Assembly: GCA_036023115.1 (NCBI GenBank)
Contig: JAYKKT010000090.1
Coordinates: 32,782,001 to 32,846,000 of the forward strand
Length of the DNA stretch: 64,000 bases
From: Brasenia schreberi
Taxonomy: Eukaryota; Streptophyta; Magnoliopsida; Nymphaeales; Cabombaceae
Direction of reading: 5' to 3'
Made by a program: the position numbers and the translations under genes. Positions 25,801 to 37,574 of the stretch are shown one piece after another (positions within the stretch are counted from its first letter, which is position 1; the number at the start of each line of letters is the position of its first letter). The notes below the pieces were generated by a model. It ran no database searches. It had not been told where the DNA came from and saw only the letters and a list, made by a program, of their open reading frames with translations.

Positions 25801-26637
25801 GAAGGAATCTGAGAAGAACAAGATTCTGAGAAAGGTAAAGGTCTTTCATGTTTGACTTTCTGTAGTTCAGTCGGAGTTCTTCAGAGTTCTTTGGTGGGAT
25901 TCTGTCAGGGCTTTGCCAAATTGATAATTTTCAGAGGAAAACTTATATGCCTGTTAAAATAGGCACCCAACATATTCAACCACCTGATTTCTTCATATCC
26001 AATCAAAATGCAAACAACTTATCGTTTACTTGTGGTATTCTATCAAGCGTCATCAATTCTAGTCACTTTTTCAGTAAATAGAGATGAATTAATCGGTCAT
26101 GCAGTCGTTCTTGTGGTTGAAATTTAACCTTTTAAAGCAGGTGGCTAAGCATGACGATCGAAAGGTTGAAAGACTATAAATAGATTATTACTTTAGGGTT
26201 GTTTTCTTGTAAATTTATCTATTTAAGAATTGTTCACAGTTGTGTACTGAAGGTAATGCTCATTACGTAGGAGGAGAAAAGGAAACCCGACTCAACTGCT
26301 TCCAAGTCTGATAAGAGGTTTACAGCATTGCCGCTACCTCGCTTTCATAAGAATGCGCCCTCTACCCAAATGAGAGAAGAGGTGAAATTTTAACTCTTCG
26401 TTCCTGTACAGAACCAATCTTGCATATCACAGAATATATTTCCCAAAATGCTATAAAATCTTTCATTTTCTTGCCTTCTTGCTTTCAGGTGTCTTCAAAT
26501 AGACCAGCCAAATCAGTACCAGGAGGCGAAAAGCCCAGGTATGTCCCATGTTGCTTGCTTGTTCATTCAAGTTCTCTCCCATCAACTGCTTGTTAATGGA
26601 AATGGTTTTGCAATGCAGGCAATCAGTCTGGCGATGA
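16841..26637 (+). CDS. WVD2-like / TPX2-family microtubule-associated protein
   Basis: Exons: 16841-16912, 17765-18508, 18698-18732, 18791-19148, 19591-19652, 19775-about 19829, then after a transposon-filled intron 25787-25834, 26271-26381, 26489-26538 and 26619-26637 (TGA). The phases join if the sixth exon uses the GTTAAG donor at 19830; otherwise it reads into TAA at 19869. The signature is [20 protein letters not shown], then a Lys/Glu-rich segment ([20 protein letters not shown]), as in WVD2-like 7 proteins, which bind microtubules. The Lys/Ser-rich middle and the LPLPRFH element near the end also fit. I cannot find the FR..ERA..RKEF exon of the TPX2 core, so the C-terminal domain appears incomplete. 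The start at 16841 gives MASDVD; an in-frame ATG at 16787 is an alternative. RTE insertions have expanded the intron by over 5 kb. Confidence 0.8.
19162..19295 (-). mobile_element. tRNA-derived SINE, family 1 (copy 3), intronic
   Basis: On the minus strand: GCACCCAGAGCATTAGCTCA with an A-box-like core, a B-box region GGGAGTTCAATTGCC, then GCGTGTCTGTGTATTTTAGG and GGCATCCCATTGTAACC. It parallels the copy at 53.2 kb closely. It lies in an intron of the WVD2-like gene between the exons ending at 19148 and starting at 19591. Confidence 0.7.
22842..23134 (+). repeat. 74-bp direct duplication at the 5' end of the nested RTE
   Basis: 22842-22915 and 23061-23134 read identical over 74 bp. In the other RTE copies this segment occurs once, at the position of the second repeat. 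The first copy joins straight to 'catcgagctattc', which normally lies upstream. Confidence 0.9.
22842..25044 (+). mobile_element. 5'-truncated RTE LINE nested in the outer RTE
   Basis: Lies in the outer element in opposite orientation, between 18-bp target duplications with two mismatches (22824-22841 and 25045-25062, attcgaag.ac.aatacg). It carries the C-terminal half of the polyprotein in long, nearly open stretches and ends in (GTT)n at 25027-25043. The RT catalytic box reads FAYD instead of FADD, and there are in-frame stops (for example at 23624, 24014 and 24458). Its 5' end begins with an out-of-order 74-bp duplicate of an internal segment. Confidence 0.92.
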
Positions 26638-29600
26638 AGCACAGAGAGGAGGTAAGTAGCGTTTTATGTAAATCCCGTAGAGAGTTAGTCTTCACTTCTC
26701 TTGCCCTGCGGTAGAGGCATTGTTGAATATGCATGTCCACTGCATGGAGCTTAGTTAGTTGTTTTAATAGAAGATCCAGCAATAATAATAGACAAATGGA
26801 GGATCATGTATGTTATTCTAGGATAGCTCCACTTTCTTGCTTATGCAATCTTACATCAAGAAGAAGAATATGTCATTATGATTCTACCATCCATGTCTTC
26901 CTTTTTATTTGCCAAGAACTTAAGTTACATTCATTTCCAGAGTTCTTATATTCATGAGTAAAATGTCTTTCATCCTATTGTTCATCTGTGGAATGGGCTC
27001 CGCCCCATAAAAGCACTGATGTGACTAGTCAGCTGATGCCGTCCATCGCTGAAATGGACGGTGGTGGTGTCCAAACATGTGGTTTCTGATTTTGTCCTAT
27101 CAACTGAACTGCTCCTTTTTAACCGAAAGATCAACGACGATGTTTCTCTTGTTTATTGTTTACTTTAAAGGTCGTGTCATTTTCAAAAAGAAAAAAAGGA
27201 CACATAAAAAGTTGAAAAGGAGGTCTATGTTTTAAAAGTTATTTGAAATTTAGTTACAAATGAGAAATACGATCATTTTTTTCCACATTTGAGAGTTTTC
27301 TTCTTAAATCCCTATTTTTAGTTACTGAAAGCAACACCTTTATTGCTTCTATTGCTCAATTAGCTGTTGTTTTGCCGTTTGAAGTCTGATTCCACCGTCT
27401 GGAGATTATTTTGCCTTTTGAACTTGTCTGCTTAAAACTTCAAAAGCGTGTGTGGACTCTGTGTGTGTGTGAGAGAGAAACCCAAATTTAGAATCAAATC
27501 TCTTGTGGCTGAATAACTAATATGATATTTGGCTGAAACAAATCAATATTTTAATGAAAACCGAAAAAGAGAAGGTGATAAGCTGCAGTGCCAGCGAGGT
27601 GTAGCGCAAATCTGGTCAGCACATGCAGATCAAGGGAAGAGAGGTCAATGAGAGACTTATTACTACCAAACAAATCCTCATATATATATATATATATATT
27701 GGTTAACACATTCAGGTGAACCACATAACGTCAGACCTGGTCGAGAACTTCAGATCATACATTTGAGATCAGATCTGGATCTGCTGAATATATTTATATT
27801 TGATGACCAAACGAACATGATATATGGTCTGCATATAATCGTCCTACCCACAAGCAGGATAAATCAACGGGCATGTTGAGCATAATAAGTTTACTGTGAA
27901 CCTGTCGACCCGGCTGAGTCTACTGAAGCCTCCTCCATCGCCGGGTTCTGCGTCGATGGCTCCAAGAACTCGCTAGCTTGTTCGACTTGTTGTGTGGGAT
28001 TTTGCGTCTGTTAGGGGTTTGCCTAACACCAGTCCGCTGAAAAAAATTTAAAAGAGGAGCAGGGTTTAAGTTTAATAGCAAAATAAAGACCGTCTCGGCG
28101 TGGGCGAACCAAGGTACTTTTGCAGTTGACGGTAAAAAAACGAGGTTTTCATTGAATTATGGCATTTCTAATGGATCTCAAATTATAAAAGATTAAGTAT
28201 TAGTTCTATACGGTAGGCTTTCATTGCTGCTTCTTGTATGCTTAATATTCTTGTTGATGGGTCGTAGAATAATTAGTATCCTATGTACTTGAATTTTTTT
28301 AATGCTTCTCTCTCTCTCTCATTATTCAACTCGCTATGGTCTTTCAGAAATGTAGGTCAAGCAAGGGTTAGACATCCTTTTCACTAATGCTTTTTTTTAA
28401 TGATATTTTACTATGGGGTTTTCTTATATTTATACATATGTTGATTTCTTTTTCTAACCCAAAAATTGGTTTAACTAAATCACTTACAACAAAGAACACA
28501 ATTACTTAATTTATGGATCTAGGGACTTGTAGGTCAGATCCAGATTAACTGTTTGAATAAACTGTTATCAATAAAATAACAGGATTATAGTGGGCCTCGA
28601 CATTATTGTGGGTCTAACCACACATTGATTGGTTCCATATATAGATCAACTGTTTTAGCAGTCAGATCCAAGCAGTGGCAGTTGGACTGTAGAGTCCCCT
28701 TTTTTTTGGTTTGCAACAGGATGCTGAAGTCAAAAACACACGCGCATGGTAGAATCCTCTTTTAAGGTTAAGATCCAAGTGTATTTGTCATTGTATTTAA
28801 ACGTAATTGATCACAATGAAGTAGGCCGAGGGGCCTCACCTGAATGAACTTTGACTCACTCCAAAACTGTTCTCTCGGTTAAACACCGGTCCAAAAAAAA
28901 GCAGCAATCGGTTAATGTCTAGGAATGTGGTTCGAGCCGGGTTGGATCACTAGTAATGTGGTTCGAGCCAGGTTGGATCGCTTTGGGGAGAACATTCTCC
29001 TCACACTTGTTTTCTCCTTTCACACGACTTGAACTCGAGACCTTTTTTAAGGGGAGCAAGGCTGAACCACTCGAACCAACCAGACTGAAATTGGCAGTTT
29101 GGAACCACTGGCTCCGGTTACATGTCTATACTCTCGAGACACGGAGACACCAGAAATTGATTTTTCGTTTCAAAAGATTTTAAAAGAATTAATTGAAAGA
29201 ACTTCTATATGAAATGAATTGCACACATAACTTTGTATGTACGAAACTATTTCTACATTGTAATAAATGAAATAAAACTTTATCTAAAATACAACAACTT
29301 TTGTTAGAGGGCACCCCAAGCAGGCAAATGTTGATTTTTCGTTGAAATTGTTTCGTGTAAGTTGTGTTTTGTCACGAGACTTTACCAAGAAGGCACCCCA
29401 AGCAGGCAGATGCTTATTTTCCTATTCAAGTGGTACAGAATCATTTTGTTACATGCAAGGGAATTGACCAAAAATATTAACCACTTTGGTCACAATTTTC
29501 AAAATCATGGACCAATATTCCAAGGTACCAAGACTTGAGATTCAATCCAAACAGAAGATTGAGATCCAAAAGGAATAAGATCCAATGATTTCACAAGATC

Positions 29601-30114
29601 AAATCGGAGCGGATACTGACCATGGATTTAATTCATATTGAAGGCTTTTTAGTATGTATATGACATTATTGGATGTGTAAGTGGCGGGCACACTTTAGAT
29701 TTAGGTATGCATCTCATATGAAATTTGAAAAAACTTCTTAGGTATGTCATTATATATAAATAAGTACAAGTGTGGTGTGAACATGAAATACAAGTATGCC
29801 TCACCCGAAATATGAGTGCCTTCACCTGAAAAGAATTTATGGCTATGTCACTGTGTGTATGGTTTAGGTTTTCTTTACTTAAGTGAAAGAAGTGTTTGAG
29901 TGGAGGAAACTTCTCTAGATCATGATATAATTAATTCTAGGATTACAAAATCATAATAAATTATTGTATAAAACTAGGAAAATGATTTCTTCCAAATTTG
30001 AGATAAATTTAGCTTAACAAAAGAAAATAACATGTCATCAACAACGAATACATTTGATTTGATAAAGATGTAGTACCAATAACTTACAACCATTACCAAC
30101 AAGCGAGTTGCATG
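26638..30114. other. Spacer downstream of the WVD2-like gene
   Basis: The 3' UTR of the WVD2-like gene, then AT-rich spacer. It holds short direct duplications: a unit of about 34 bp around 28925-28985 (gtggttcgagcc.ggttggatc twice) and two 'ggcaccccaagcaggca' blocks at about 29306 and 29392. Also a (TA) run at 27681-27699. No gene recognised. Confidence 0.4.
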
Positions 30115-30260
30115 TTGCACTCCGAGCGACAACTCACTTGGCTAGGGAGCTCATTTCACAAGTTGCAGGTCATGGGTTTGATATTTGGGGCTTGCATACC
30201 TGGCTTTGTCCTCCCCATAACCTTTCCCCACCACCATCACCACAAAAAAAAGCAAGGGTG
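30115..30260 (+). mobile_element. tRNA-derived SINE-like element, family 2
   Basis: A-box-like CAACTCACTTGGCTAGGGAG and B-box-like GGTCATGGGTTTGATAT, then a C-rich tail ending in an A run (cacaaaaaaaag). The segment 'ttcacaagttg.aggtcatg.gtt.ata' is shared with the element at 38.1 kb, which supports a common family. Ends are approximate. Confidence 0.5.
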
Positions 30261-31081
30261 AGCTTGTTTTTGTCCAAAGTGTTATTTAATCCAGTAAATA
30301 TGGCTCCAACTAGGAATTGGATGATGAACACTTTAAGATGATTTGAACATTGGACCTTTAACAACCACCATGAGTCATTAGAAGGCTTGGTTGTGGTTTT
30401 AGTTTTGGTGACTAAAGATAAGGCCACCTATGACTTTTAAGGATCAACCGTGTGCCTTGGGTATTGAAACCACGACCTTAAACTTGTGACTCCACCCCCA
30501 CTATTGCTCTATGTGCATCACACCTATGATTTCCAATCACAGAGACTCGTGGGCCATATGAAATCACAAGTTTTGAAGGGTTTGACACTTAGTTGAACTA
30601 AATAAGTTTTACTCTTCATGTTGAAAGAGTAGTGACTGAAAAATCACTGCTTCATGTGAAAGTTTATGAAACACTAGAAGAAGCAAACGGGCTCCTAGAT
30701 CCAAGATTAACGTGTGGATCCAGTAAGTATCAATATTCAAACTCCGGATTTGGTTTTGGTCCTTCAAACTTGGTTCGGGTTAGGGTTCGACCTTAGAAAT
30801 CATACATGCCCGGAACCCGAACTAGCCGCGCTAGAAGGGCGAATCGACAGAACAAGGGATGCGAATGTCATTTTTGAGAAGCTTCTGGCAGCTCGAATGC
30901 CCTTTACCGCGAATCCAGGACCACATACGTCCTTTGACCCTACGTTTGACCGTCCCAACGACGCCCGACCTCGTGGTCCCACTGGGGACACCCAGATCGC
31001 AGATCGAGGTAGCCAGCTAGGCTCGGTTCTTCCCAACCTGAGCTTCGGCCCGTACCTCACAGCTGTCTCCTGGCTGTCAGA

Positions 31082-31120
<39 letters not shown>

Positions 31121-32476
31121 GGGGTTTCTTCCTTCTCTGCGTTCTCTCTCTCTCGTTCTCTCGTCGCTGACCCGTCGTTCGCCGTACACCGTTTCTGCTT
31201 TTCCCTCGTCGGATTCCGGCTATTTCTTGCCGGGAGTGATCTACCTTCTGTCTTCTACTTGCACGAGGCGGGATCGTGCCGGCTGGTCATAATGCCGTCC
31301 GTCGGAGCTCTCTTGTGAGTGGTTCCGGTTGGCTTCTCTCTTTATCCCGTACTCTTTCATCTAGAGTTCTACTTTGTATTTTGGGTTTTGATAGTGAGAA
31401 GCGTTGTCGTTTTCTTTTCTACCTTTTTGTTTGGTTATTGGCGTCTGAAAGTTAGGTTCTCCCGTCTCTGGTGTAAACTTTGGTTTCCATTCGTCCGTAA
31501 TCGGTAGAGATTAAGAGTCTACTGTTTCTGGTAGCTATATTCACCGTTGATGATGCTATCCGGAGGGACATATATGTGATTTTGGATTTTCCGGGAGAAA
31601 TCAAGAGATTGTTTTGGAATTTTCAGGAGGTTTTCTATTTTCTCTTTGTAGAAAATTCTCGTGTTTCTTTTTGTTCTGCCGGGATCGAGATTTGTAGGGA
31701 AGGTCTAGAAATTTTAAGATTTTCGCTACCATCGCTTGTAAGGATTAGCTGAAGTCCCGTTGCATTTATGCAAAACTTGCATTCCTCGTACTTGCAATTA
31801 CGAACTTAAAAGTTTACGCCTTAGCAAGATAGTTACCTGGAACCAAGGAAAGAGAGTTTAACTTGATATTTGTTACTGCTATCTTCTCTCTTTATTTCCA
31901 GGTCCGTCAAGTCCCGGTGAACTCATCTTTTTGGTCTGATGTGCTAAGAAAGCTTTTGTCTGGTGTTGTTTTAAGGATTATGGGTTTCTGGTCTCTGATG
32001 TCTACTTCTTGTTAGAAAATATATTTATCGCTGACAAATGGAACCGGGGGTTTCCGCATGCTATTGGCTTTGGGCAATAAAAGTCTAGTGGTGTTTAACT
32101 CTTCTTCTTTCGCTATTTGTAGCAGGCATTACTTCCATCGGTTTTGAATTTGGAAAGCTCGATTTCCACCTGTTGATGAATCTGTATTATTTATTAAGGA
32201 ACCAAAGACATCAGGCAAACCAACTTAATGATTGGGAAGCTGAAAACACCAGTTTGTTTGAAGCAATGTAAGGTGCTCTTCTTAGAGTGGTGGAAAAATC
32301 TCTAGTTACGGAATCCGAGAAGCTTTTCATTGTTGTCCGAAGCTATATGGACTGCAAATCATTTTGATTCGGAAGGGATTCCAATCTTTGGCATCTCCTG
32401 CATGCTTCCAAGTTAGAGAAGGGTATTGTTGGATCCATGCTGGAAGAGAGCATGCGCTGCATTCGAGCTTTGGGTG
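30261..32476 (+). promoter_or_regulatory. Upstream region and probable intron-containing leader of the 7TM gene
   Basis: About 31.0-31.3 kb is a CT-rich leader candidate with a microsatellite, ending at a possible donor cttgtgagtgg near 31312. The next 850 bp are T-rich and intron-like, with an acceptor candidate tttgtagcag near 32125. An upstream open frame at about 30714-31292 has no recognisable domain and is probably leader. The structure is inferred. Confidence 0.4.
31083..31119. repeat. (CT)n microsatellite in the 7TM gene leader
   Basis: About 17 uninterrupted CT units, just upstream of a second short CT block. The position fits a 5' leader. Confidence 0.95.
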
Positions 32477-33730
32477 ATGCCCCTGACCAGAATTGCCACC
32501 GATGCGTTCGGTGTGGTAACAACTTGTTTAGTGGGTCTGTTAGTTCTGCTGGGTGTGTTTTGCATCTTATACCTGTTCTTCTTTCGCTATTGGGTTCAGA
32601 GAGAGCGCTATCTTCCTCTAGGTTATTTTAATGGCCCTTGGGTGGTTAGAATTCTGCTCATTACATTAGCCATCTGGTGGGGCTGTGGAGAAATCGAGCG
32701 TCTTGATCTGTTAAGGAGTGAGGGGAGGGTTCTGCATTCATTGAGCCATAAATGGCAGAAGAACCTATGCAGGATGTACATCCTTTCCAATTTAGGTTTT
32801 ACAGAGCCTTGCTTCTTTGTTACGATGGTGCTTCTGCTTCATGGTTCTCTTCAGAAAAGAAATTCTGGGATGCTGAGCCGGCAGTGGAATGCCAAAACCA
32901 TTGCCCAAGTCATCCTCTTTTGCCTGCCCGTTTTCATCTTACATCTGGTGATTCTGTTTGCTGGACCCATCTTCTCTGAAACGGAGGGCAATGAGAAGAA
33001 ACTTCCGATTTACTTCACGGAGGCTTATATATCTCAGCATGATAAGAATGGAGTCAATGGACCCATCTTTTGCATGTTCCCTTTGATGAGTACAATTGTT
33101 CATGGAATATTTGCATTATTGATAGTTGGCTATCTCTTTTATCTTGGGGCAAAGATAGTGTCTCTGGTAATCAATGGGACACTCCAGAAAAGGATATACT
33201 ATTTACTCTTCTCGGTTGTCAGCTTACTTCCTATCCGGGTTCTCTTTCTGGGCTTTACCGTTTTATCCAGGCCAGGAGATCTGGCGTATGAAGTTCTCGA
33301 GTTCGTGAGCTTCCTGGCGCTGTTGGCATGTACTATGATATCAATTGGCATACTTGTCTACTTTCCGATCGCTGATGCTTTAGAGCTCAGGAGGTGGAAT
33401 GCAGAAATAGGCATTAGGGGTAGTAGGACTTCAACCAGAGCTGAATCATTTGTTGTCAGTGATCTTGATACTGACAATGCTTCACTCATAGCAAACCAGA
33501 GCATTGTCGAATTAGTGTCCACAACCAGTGTAGGAAGAACCTCAGATGATGAGTCGACAAGGGGTGGGTCAATCTCTTTTCGAACCATGCTGAAAGGTTC
33601 CCATCCAGGAGAGTTTGAGGATGTCAATCTTTTCTCTGGCAGTACGATCTGTCTCTGTTCCCCGCCAGAGTCTCCGGCACTCCCAGGATGGCCTAGGGCT
33701 CAAATCAGACCAGCCTTCTCCCCAAAGTAG
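32477..33730 (+). CDS. Plant-specific seven-transmembrane protein of unknown function
   Basis: One uninterrupted coding exon of 417 codons. The ATG at 32477 (MPLTRIATDAFGVV) is the first in frame and sits at the start of the first membrane helix; the frame is open a little further upstream but without an ATG. Seven hydrophobic segments are visible, about residues 13-36, 53-70, 108-125, 140-165, 198-222, 235-260 and 270-300. A soluble C-terminal tail carries SLIANQS and GSISFRTM, short motifs I recall as typical of a plant membrane-protein family without assigned function. A polar loop of about 20 residues precedes helix 5. I infer a seven-pass integral membrane protein. GPCR activity should not be assumed. 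Confidence 0.88.
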   Translation: MPLTRIATDAFGVVTTCLVGLLVLLGVFCILYLFFFRYWVQRERYLPLGYFNGPWVVRILLITLAIWWGCGEIERLDLLRSEGRVLHSLSHKWQKNLCRMYILSNLGFTEPCFFVTMVLLLHGSLQKRNSGMLSRQWNAKTIAQVILFCLPVFILHLVILFAGPIFSETEGNEKKLPIYFTEAYISQHDKNGVNGPIFCMFPLMSTIVHGIFALLIVGYLFYLGAKIVSLVINGTLQKRIYYLLFSVVSLLPIRVLFLGFTVLSRPGDLAYEVLEFVSFLALLACTMISIGILVYFPIADALELRRWNAEIGIRGSRTSTRAESFVVSDLDTDNASLIANQSIVELVSTTSVGRTSDDESTRGGSISFRTMLKGSHPGEFEDVNLFSGSTICLCSPPESPALPGWPRAQIRPAFSPK

Positions 33731-34680
33731 ATCAATTGAAGTTCCTTCTCTTTCTATCTATCCTTTTGCTCAATAGTCGTAAAATTTCCTTTTCTTTTTC
33801 CATTTCTTTTCTCTACTTCTGTTTATTATCATGAAAAGGTACCGAATGTTGGCTTTGAATATGGAATTGCATTGTTGCGCAGACCATCTTGTGTGATCCT
33901 GACTGGATGGGGTCGGTACAGAAGAGGCACGGATTTTTATCTCTGTGCCCTCTTTTTTGTTATCAATTTTGTGAAATTATGTAAAGGGTTTGAAATGAAA
34001 TTTAGTAAGGATTCTACTACTATTAGGGGCAGGAACTTTGTTAATCATATGCCTCTCGTGAATCATTTAGCTCTTCGCTATTTCTGTGCAGATGCTTCAA
34101 TAGTAGGTGGTTTATGGAAGATTACTGCACCACAATCAGGGAAGTAGTTTATTTATTGAACACCTCGGCGGTGCCTCTTCTTTCCCAGAGCTTAGCCAAA
34201 GTAATTGTGCTGTTGAAACTACCTTTTGCTACTTGCCTTTATTTTCTCTTCAGGTTTTATCTGTCATCTCTATAGGGCCATATTCTTTGCAGGGCTTGAT
34301 ATGGGTCGGTCAAAATAGGGAGTGCATGATGTAGGCCCCATGACATAACGTGCAATTGTAAGTGCTTGTCCAGTCGCTCGTGTTTTGATCCATCTAGGGC
34401 GGTGTGTCTTTTTGAATGGGGACATTAGAGATGATTGTTGGTGGAAGTACTAGCTTTTGTATTTGCGGTGGTGGTGGTGGTGGTGGTGGTGGTGGGGGGG
34501 GGGAGGAACGGGGGCAGAGACCGGGGGCCGAGTCTTTCTCTTTTACCCTTTCTTTGTGCTTGGCAGACTTTCTTACTATCCGTGCATGGTATGAGCTGTT
34601 TGCGTCTGCCAGATTGGCTTACTATGGATTTCCCATCTCCAGATTTTAAAGCAACACGTCAACGGTGACTGGTAGAGACC
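33731..34680 (+). other. 3' UTR and flank of the 7TM gene
   Basis: T-rich 3' UTR after the stop at 33730, then flanking DNA including the G-rich repeat at 34466. No other gene found. Confidence 0.4.
34466..34503 (+). repeat. (GGT)n followed by a G run
   Basis: About eight GGT units run into ten consecutive G. The plus strand could form a G-quadruplex. The encoded poly-Gly or poly-Val frames are artefacts. Confidence 0.9.
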
Positions 34681-37348
34681 ACCATTGGTTTAGCTTTAAC
34701 CGAGGGTTGTGGTGAGGACCTCCCAACGAGTACGGTTGTTTGAAACCCTGCAATGAAACTGTTTGATAATGTAAAATATTACCAAGGTCAGGTTTTACTG
34801 CTTTGCAATGCCTGATCTTTTGAACAGATGCTTCTTAGTCCTACTTAAAATCTGGTTTTGAAGACAAATGGTGACCAGCCTGAATGAAAGCCTTACCCGA
34901 GTAGCTTTCATGTCTTCCCCTTCTGTTATATATGATTGTTAAGATGCTAGTCAAACTGTGAGTTGTCTGTAAGAAGAATGCTGTTGTGAAGCTGTACACA
35001 CCCTAGTCATAGCAAGCGGTTCAGTGCTCGGCTGGCTTGGTTGTATCTGCTTAATCAGATTCAGCACTCAATATTCTTGTCATTCGTGCTGAACAGTAGA
35101 TTACAAATAATCGGGAGGAACACCTGTGAGCAAAAACCTCTACTTTGAAACGTGATATATTCAATCAAAGTTTAACCAAATCCAAGTTTTCTCCCACATT
35201 AGTTAGGGTTCGGTTACGTGGGATGTTCTTGTTGATCTTGTTTCATATTACCATTTAAATGTACAAAGACCTACAAATCCATGGTAAAAGGTCTTGATGA
35301 GCTTTCTACCAAAAGCAACTCTTCCTTTTGCATGGTCTAAAGGATCACTGTATAAGTTACCCCAAAGCGTCATGGATGTTATCTTGTCTTCGTTTATCTA
35401 GTTATATATCTCGGACAACCGGAAAGTATGTCATAGGCTACCGAACTACCAAACATCAGCGTGTGACGAATGATAGTCATCCTAAAGTTTGCATAGATAA
35501 TAAAATTTGCATTTGGCAGCAATGAGCAATCAATCTGAGCTGGCTAAAAATCGGATCTTTCTCGGTCTGCACTTGATAAGACGAGTGGGTGGCGTTTGGT
35601 TCGATTTGAATATGGGAAACATGTAAGATCTATAGCTTCCACATGAGTATCGTAAAAGGGAAAAGAGACCTAATTTAGTTTGGGTTCCGAAAATCAACTT
35701 GGTTCTGATCTGGTCAACTGGTTCGAGCCAGAATTCGTCTTTGGGCACAATGTGGTTTGTCACAAGGAACTTTTTTGTGCTCAAGAAAGGACTTCATTGA
35801 CAATGCTCCACTGTTGGGTCGGTGGGTACCTGCATACAGATAGGAGGCGTTAGCTGCAATACAACCATCAGGGTTTGGAAATTCTGGTCGCTAATACAGC
35901 CTTTAATGCACGTCAAGAAGGGAAAACTTGTGTGATTTCTAGCTAGCTAGGCTAACCATGTTTGAACTAGATCTTGCTAGTGGCCGACAACATAAAGAGA
36001 TGATAAAATTACGATATGCATTAAGATCCAGTAGAATAACTTGTTCAAGTTTTGAGGAATACCCATCAAATACAGTTCCATTAACAGATGATAAATAGCA
36101 TAAATATTTATCGGTTGTGATTCCCAAAAAAAATAAAACAATTATGCCCTCTTAAGATGTAATTTTGGTGATTATGCTCTCATGATAACTAGCTAATTGT
36201 AATGCATTGAATGAAATTACAAATGAAAATGGTGACATTTCTAACTTGTTATATAGTCTACATGCTATTGCAAAATAACATGGAATCTTATTGAATTGTC
36301 AAATGACTAAAGTACTATAAATAGGTTTCAGTTCAGGGTACAAAGCGCTCTTTCCAACATTAAATCCATGGCAGGATCCACCTTCTAACTAAATCAAGTA
36401 TGAGTATCTATTCTCTTGATCTGCATCCTCCTCTGATTAGCGCAGGATTTGGTACTAGTAGGAGTGCTCATCAAGTTTATCTTTTCAAGTTTTTACTTGA
36501 TTGGTTTGATTCCTTCATTTAAAATTAGATTGCGTCTGTAATAATCAATATTCAGCCTGAGCAAAAGTGATGTGTTTTTTTTAAGATTGATGGTTTTCCT
36601 CTTCGAAATTACTCAAGCAACTCTTGCTCAGCTTCGTTGCACAAGCATTATCCTCTCACGCCAATGCACTTGTGAGCTCAACTTAGTTGATAATAATGTT
36701 ACTTGCACCCCTAAGGCGTGTTGAGTAAATGGGTTTTGAATCCAAGCAAATCGACTAAGACCTGGGACTGATTGTATTACACTGGGTCTGTCAAAGAAAA
36801 TCGTATCTGTAAAATTGGGACTAAAAAGAAGATGAAAATTTATTGATCACCAACTTCACATGATATAAGAGAGGTCTACGAAATGAATTCGATGAGTGTT
36901 GTTGGCCCCTTTTGGACTTCATTTTGTGCCGCTTTTTGCTCCGACAAGGAAAGGTAATCTATCTGGCACTGATCTTGGTTGATTCCTTGCTTCAGTTGAC
37001 TGCAGATGGTTCTTCGGATCAGCTCTGGAGGAGATTTACAAAACAATTATACATCTGATGGTATTTGTGTGTGTGTGTATGGGGGGATATATAAAATTAG
37101 TATCTCAATTGGTGTGGGGACTGGGGAGGCGTATCCCCAGTCAGATTTCAGCAAGACTTAGCTGGGAGGAGCGCATCAGCAGATCCAGCATGGTGGGCAG
37201 GTCGGCCTTATTTGTATAATTGCGGTGCGAATACGTAGGAACTCACAGATATTGCAGGTGGCTTTGCCGGCTTTACAGCTCAGTCACCGGGCTCTGCGAA
37301 TGCAGCTCTGTGATATGCAGCTATTTTATCCTTTAAATGTATTCGAAT
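34681..37348. other. Intergenic spacer
   Basis: AT-rich, with many short frames and no recognised product. A TATA-like ACTATAAATAGG near 36316 is followed by an ATG frame of only a few codons. Confidence 0.35.
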
Positions 37349-37430
37349 CGTCGTTGTGGAGGTTCGGTGCCTGACCCCAACAAGAGACTCGTCGTTGTGG
37401 AGGTTCGGTGCCCGATCCCAACAAGAGACA
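37349..37430. repeat. Tandem duplication of a 41-bp unit
   Basis: Two adjacent copies of cgtcgttgtggaggttcggt..cccaacaagaga, differing at three or four positions. Nothing coding is recognised around them. Confidence 0.85.
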
Positions 37431-37478
37431 GCTGTTCATCGACGCCTCTGAGAGTAAAATCATTTATTATTGAATTAC

Positions 37479-37480
<2 letters not shown>

Positions 37481-37571
<91 letters not shown>
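37481..37571. repeat. Long perfect (AT)n microsatellite
   Basis: About 45 uninterrupted AT units. As a perfect palindrome it can form a cruciform and is likely unstable in length. Confidence 0.97.

Positions 37572-37574
<3 letters not shown>

Noticed and set aside
30800..31189. Arg/Glu-rich open frame on the minus strand near 31 kb
   Set aside because: The RERERE block is the (CT)n microsatellite read backwards. The remainder has no domain, and the plus strand there looks like a leader of the 7TM gene.
36310..36400. TATA box followed by ATG as a gene start
   Set aside because: The ATG near 36367 opens only a few codons before a stop and no downstream exon is recognised.
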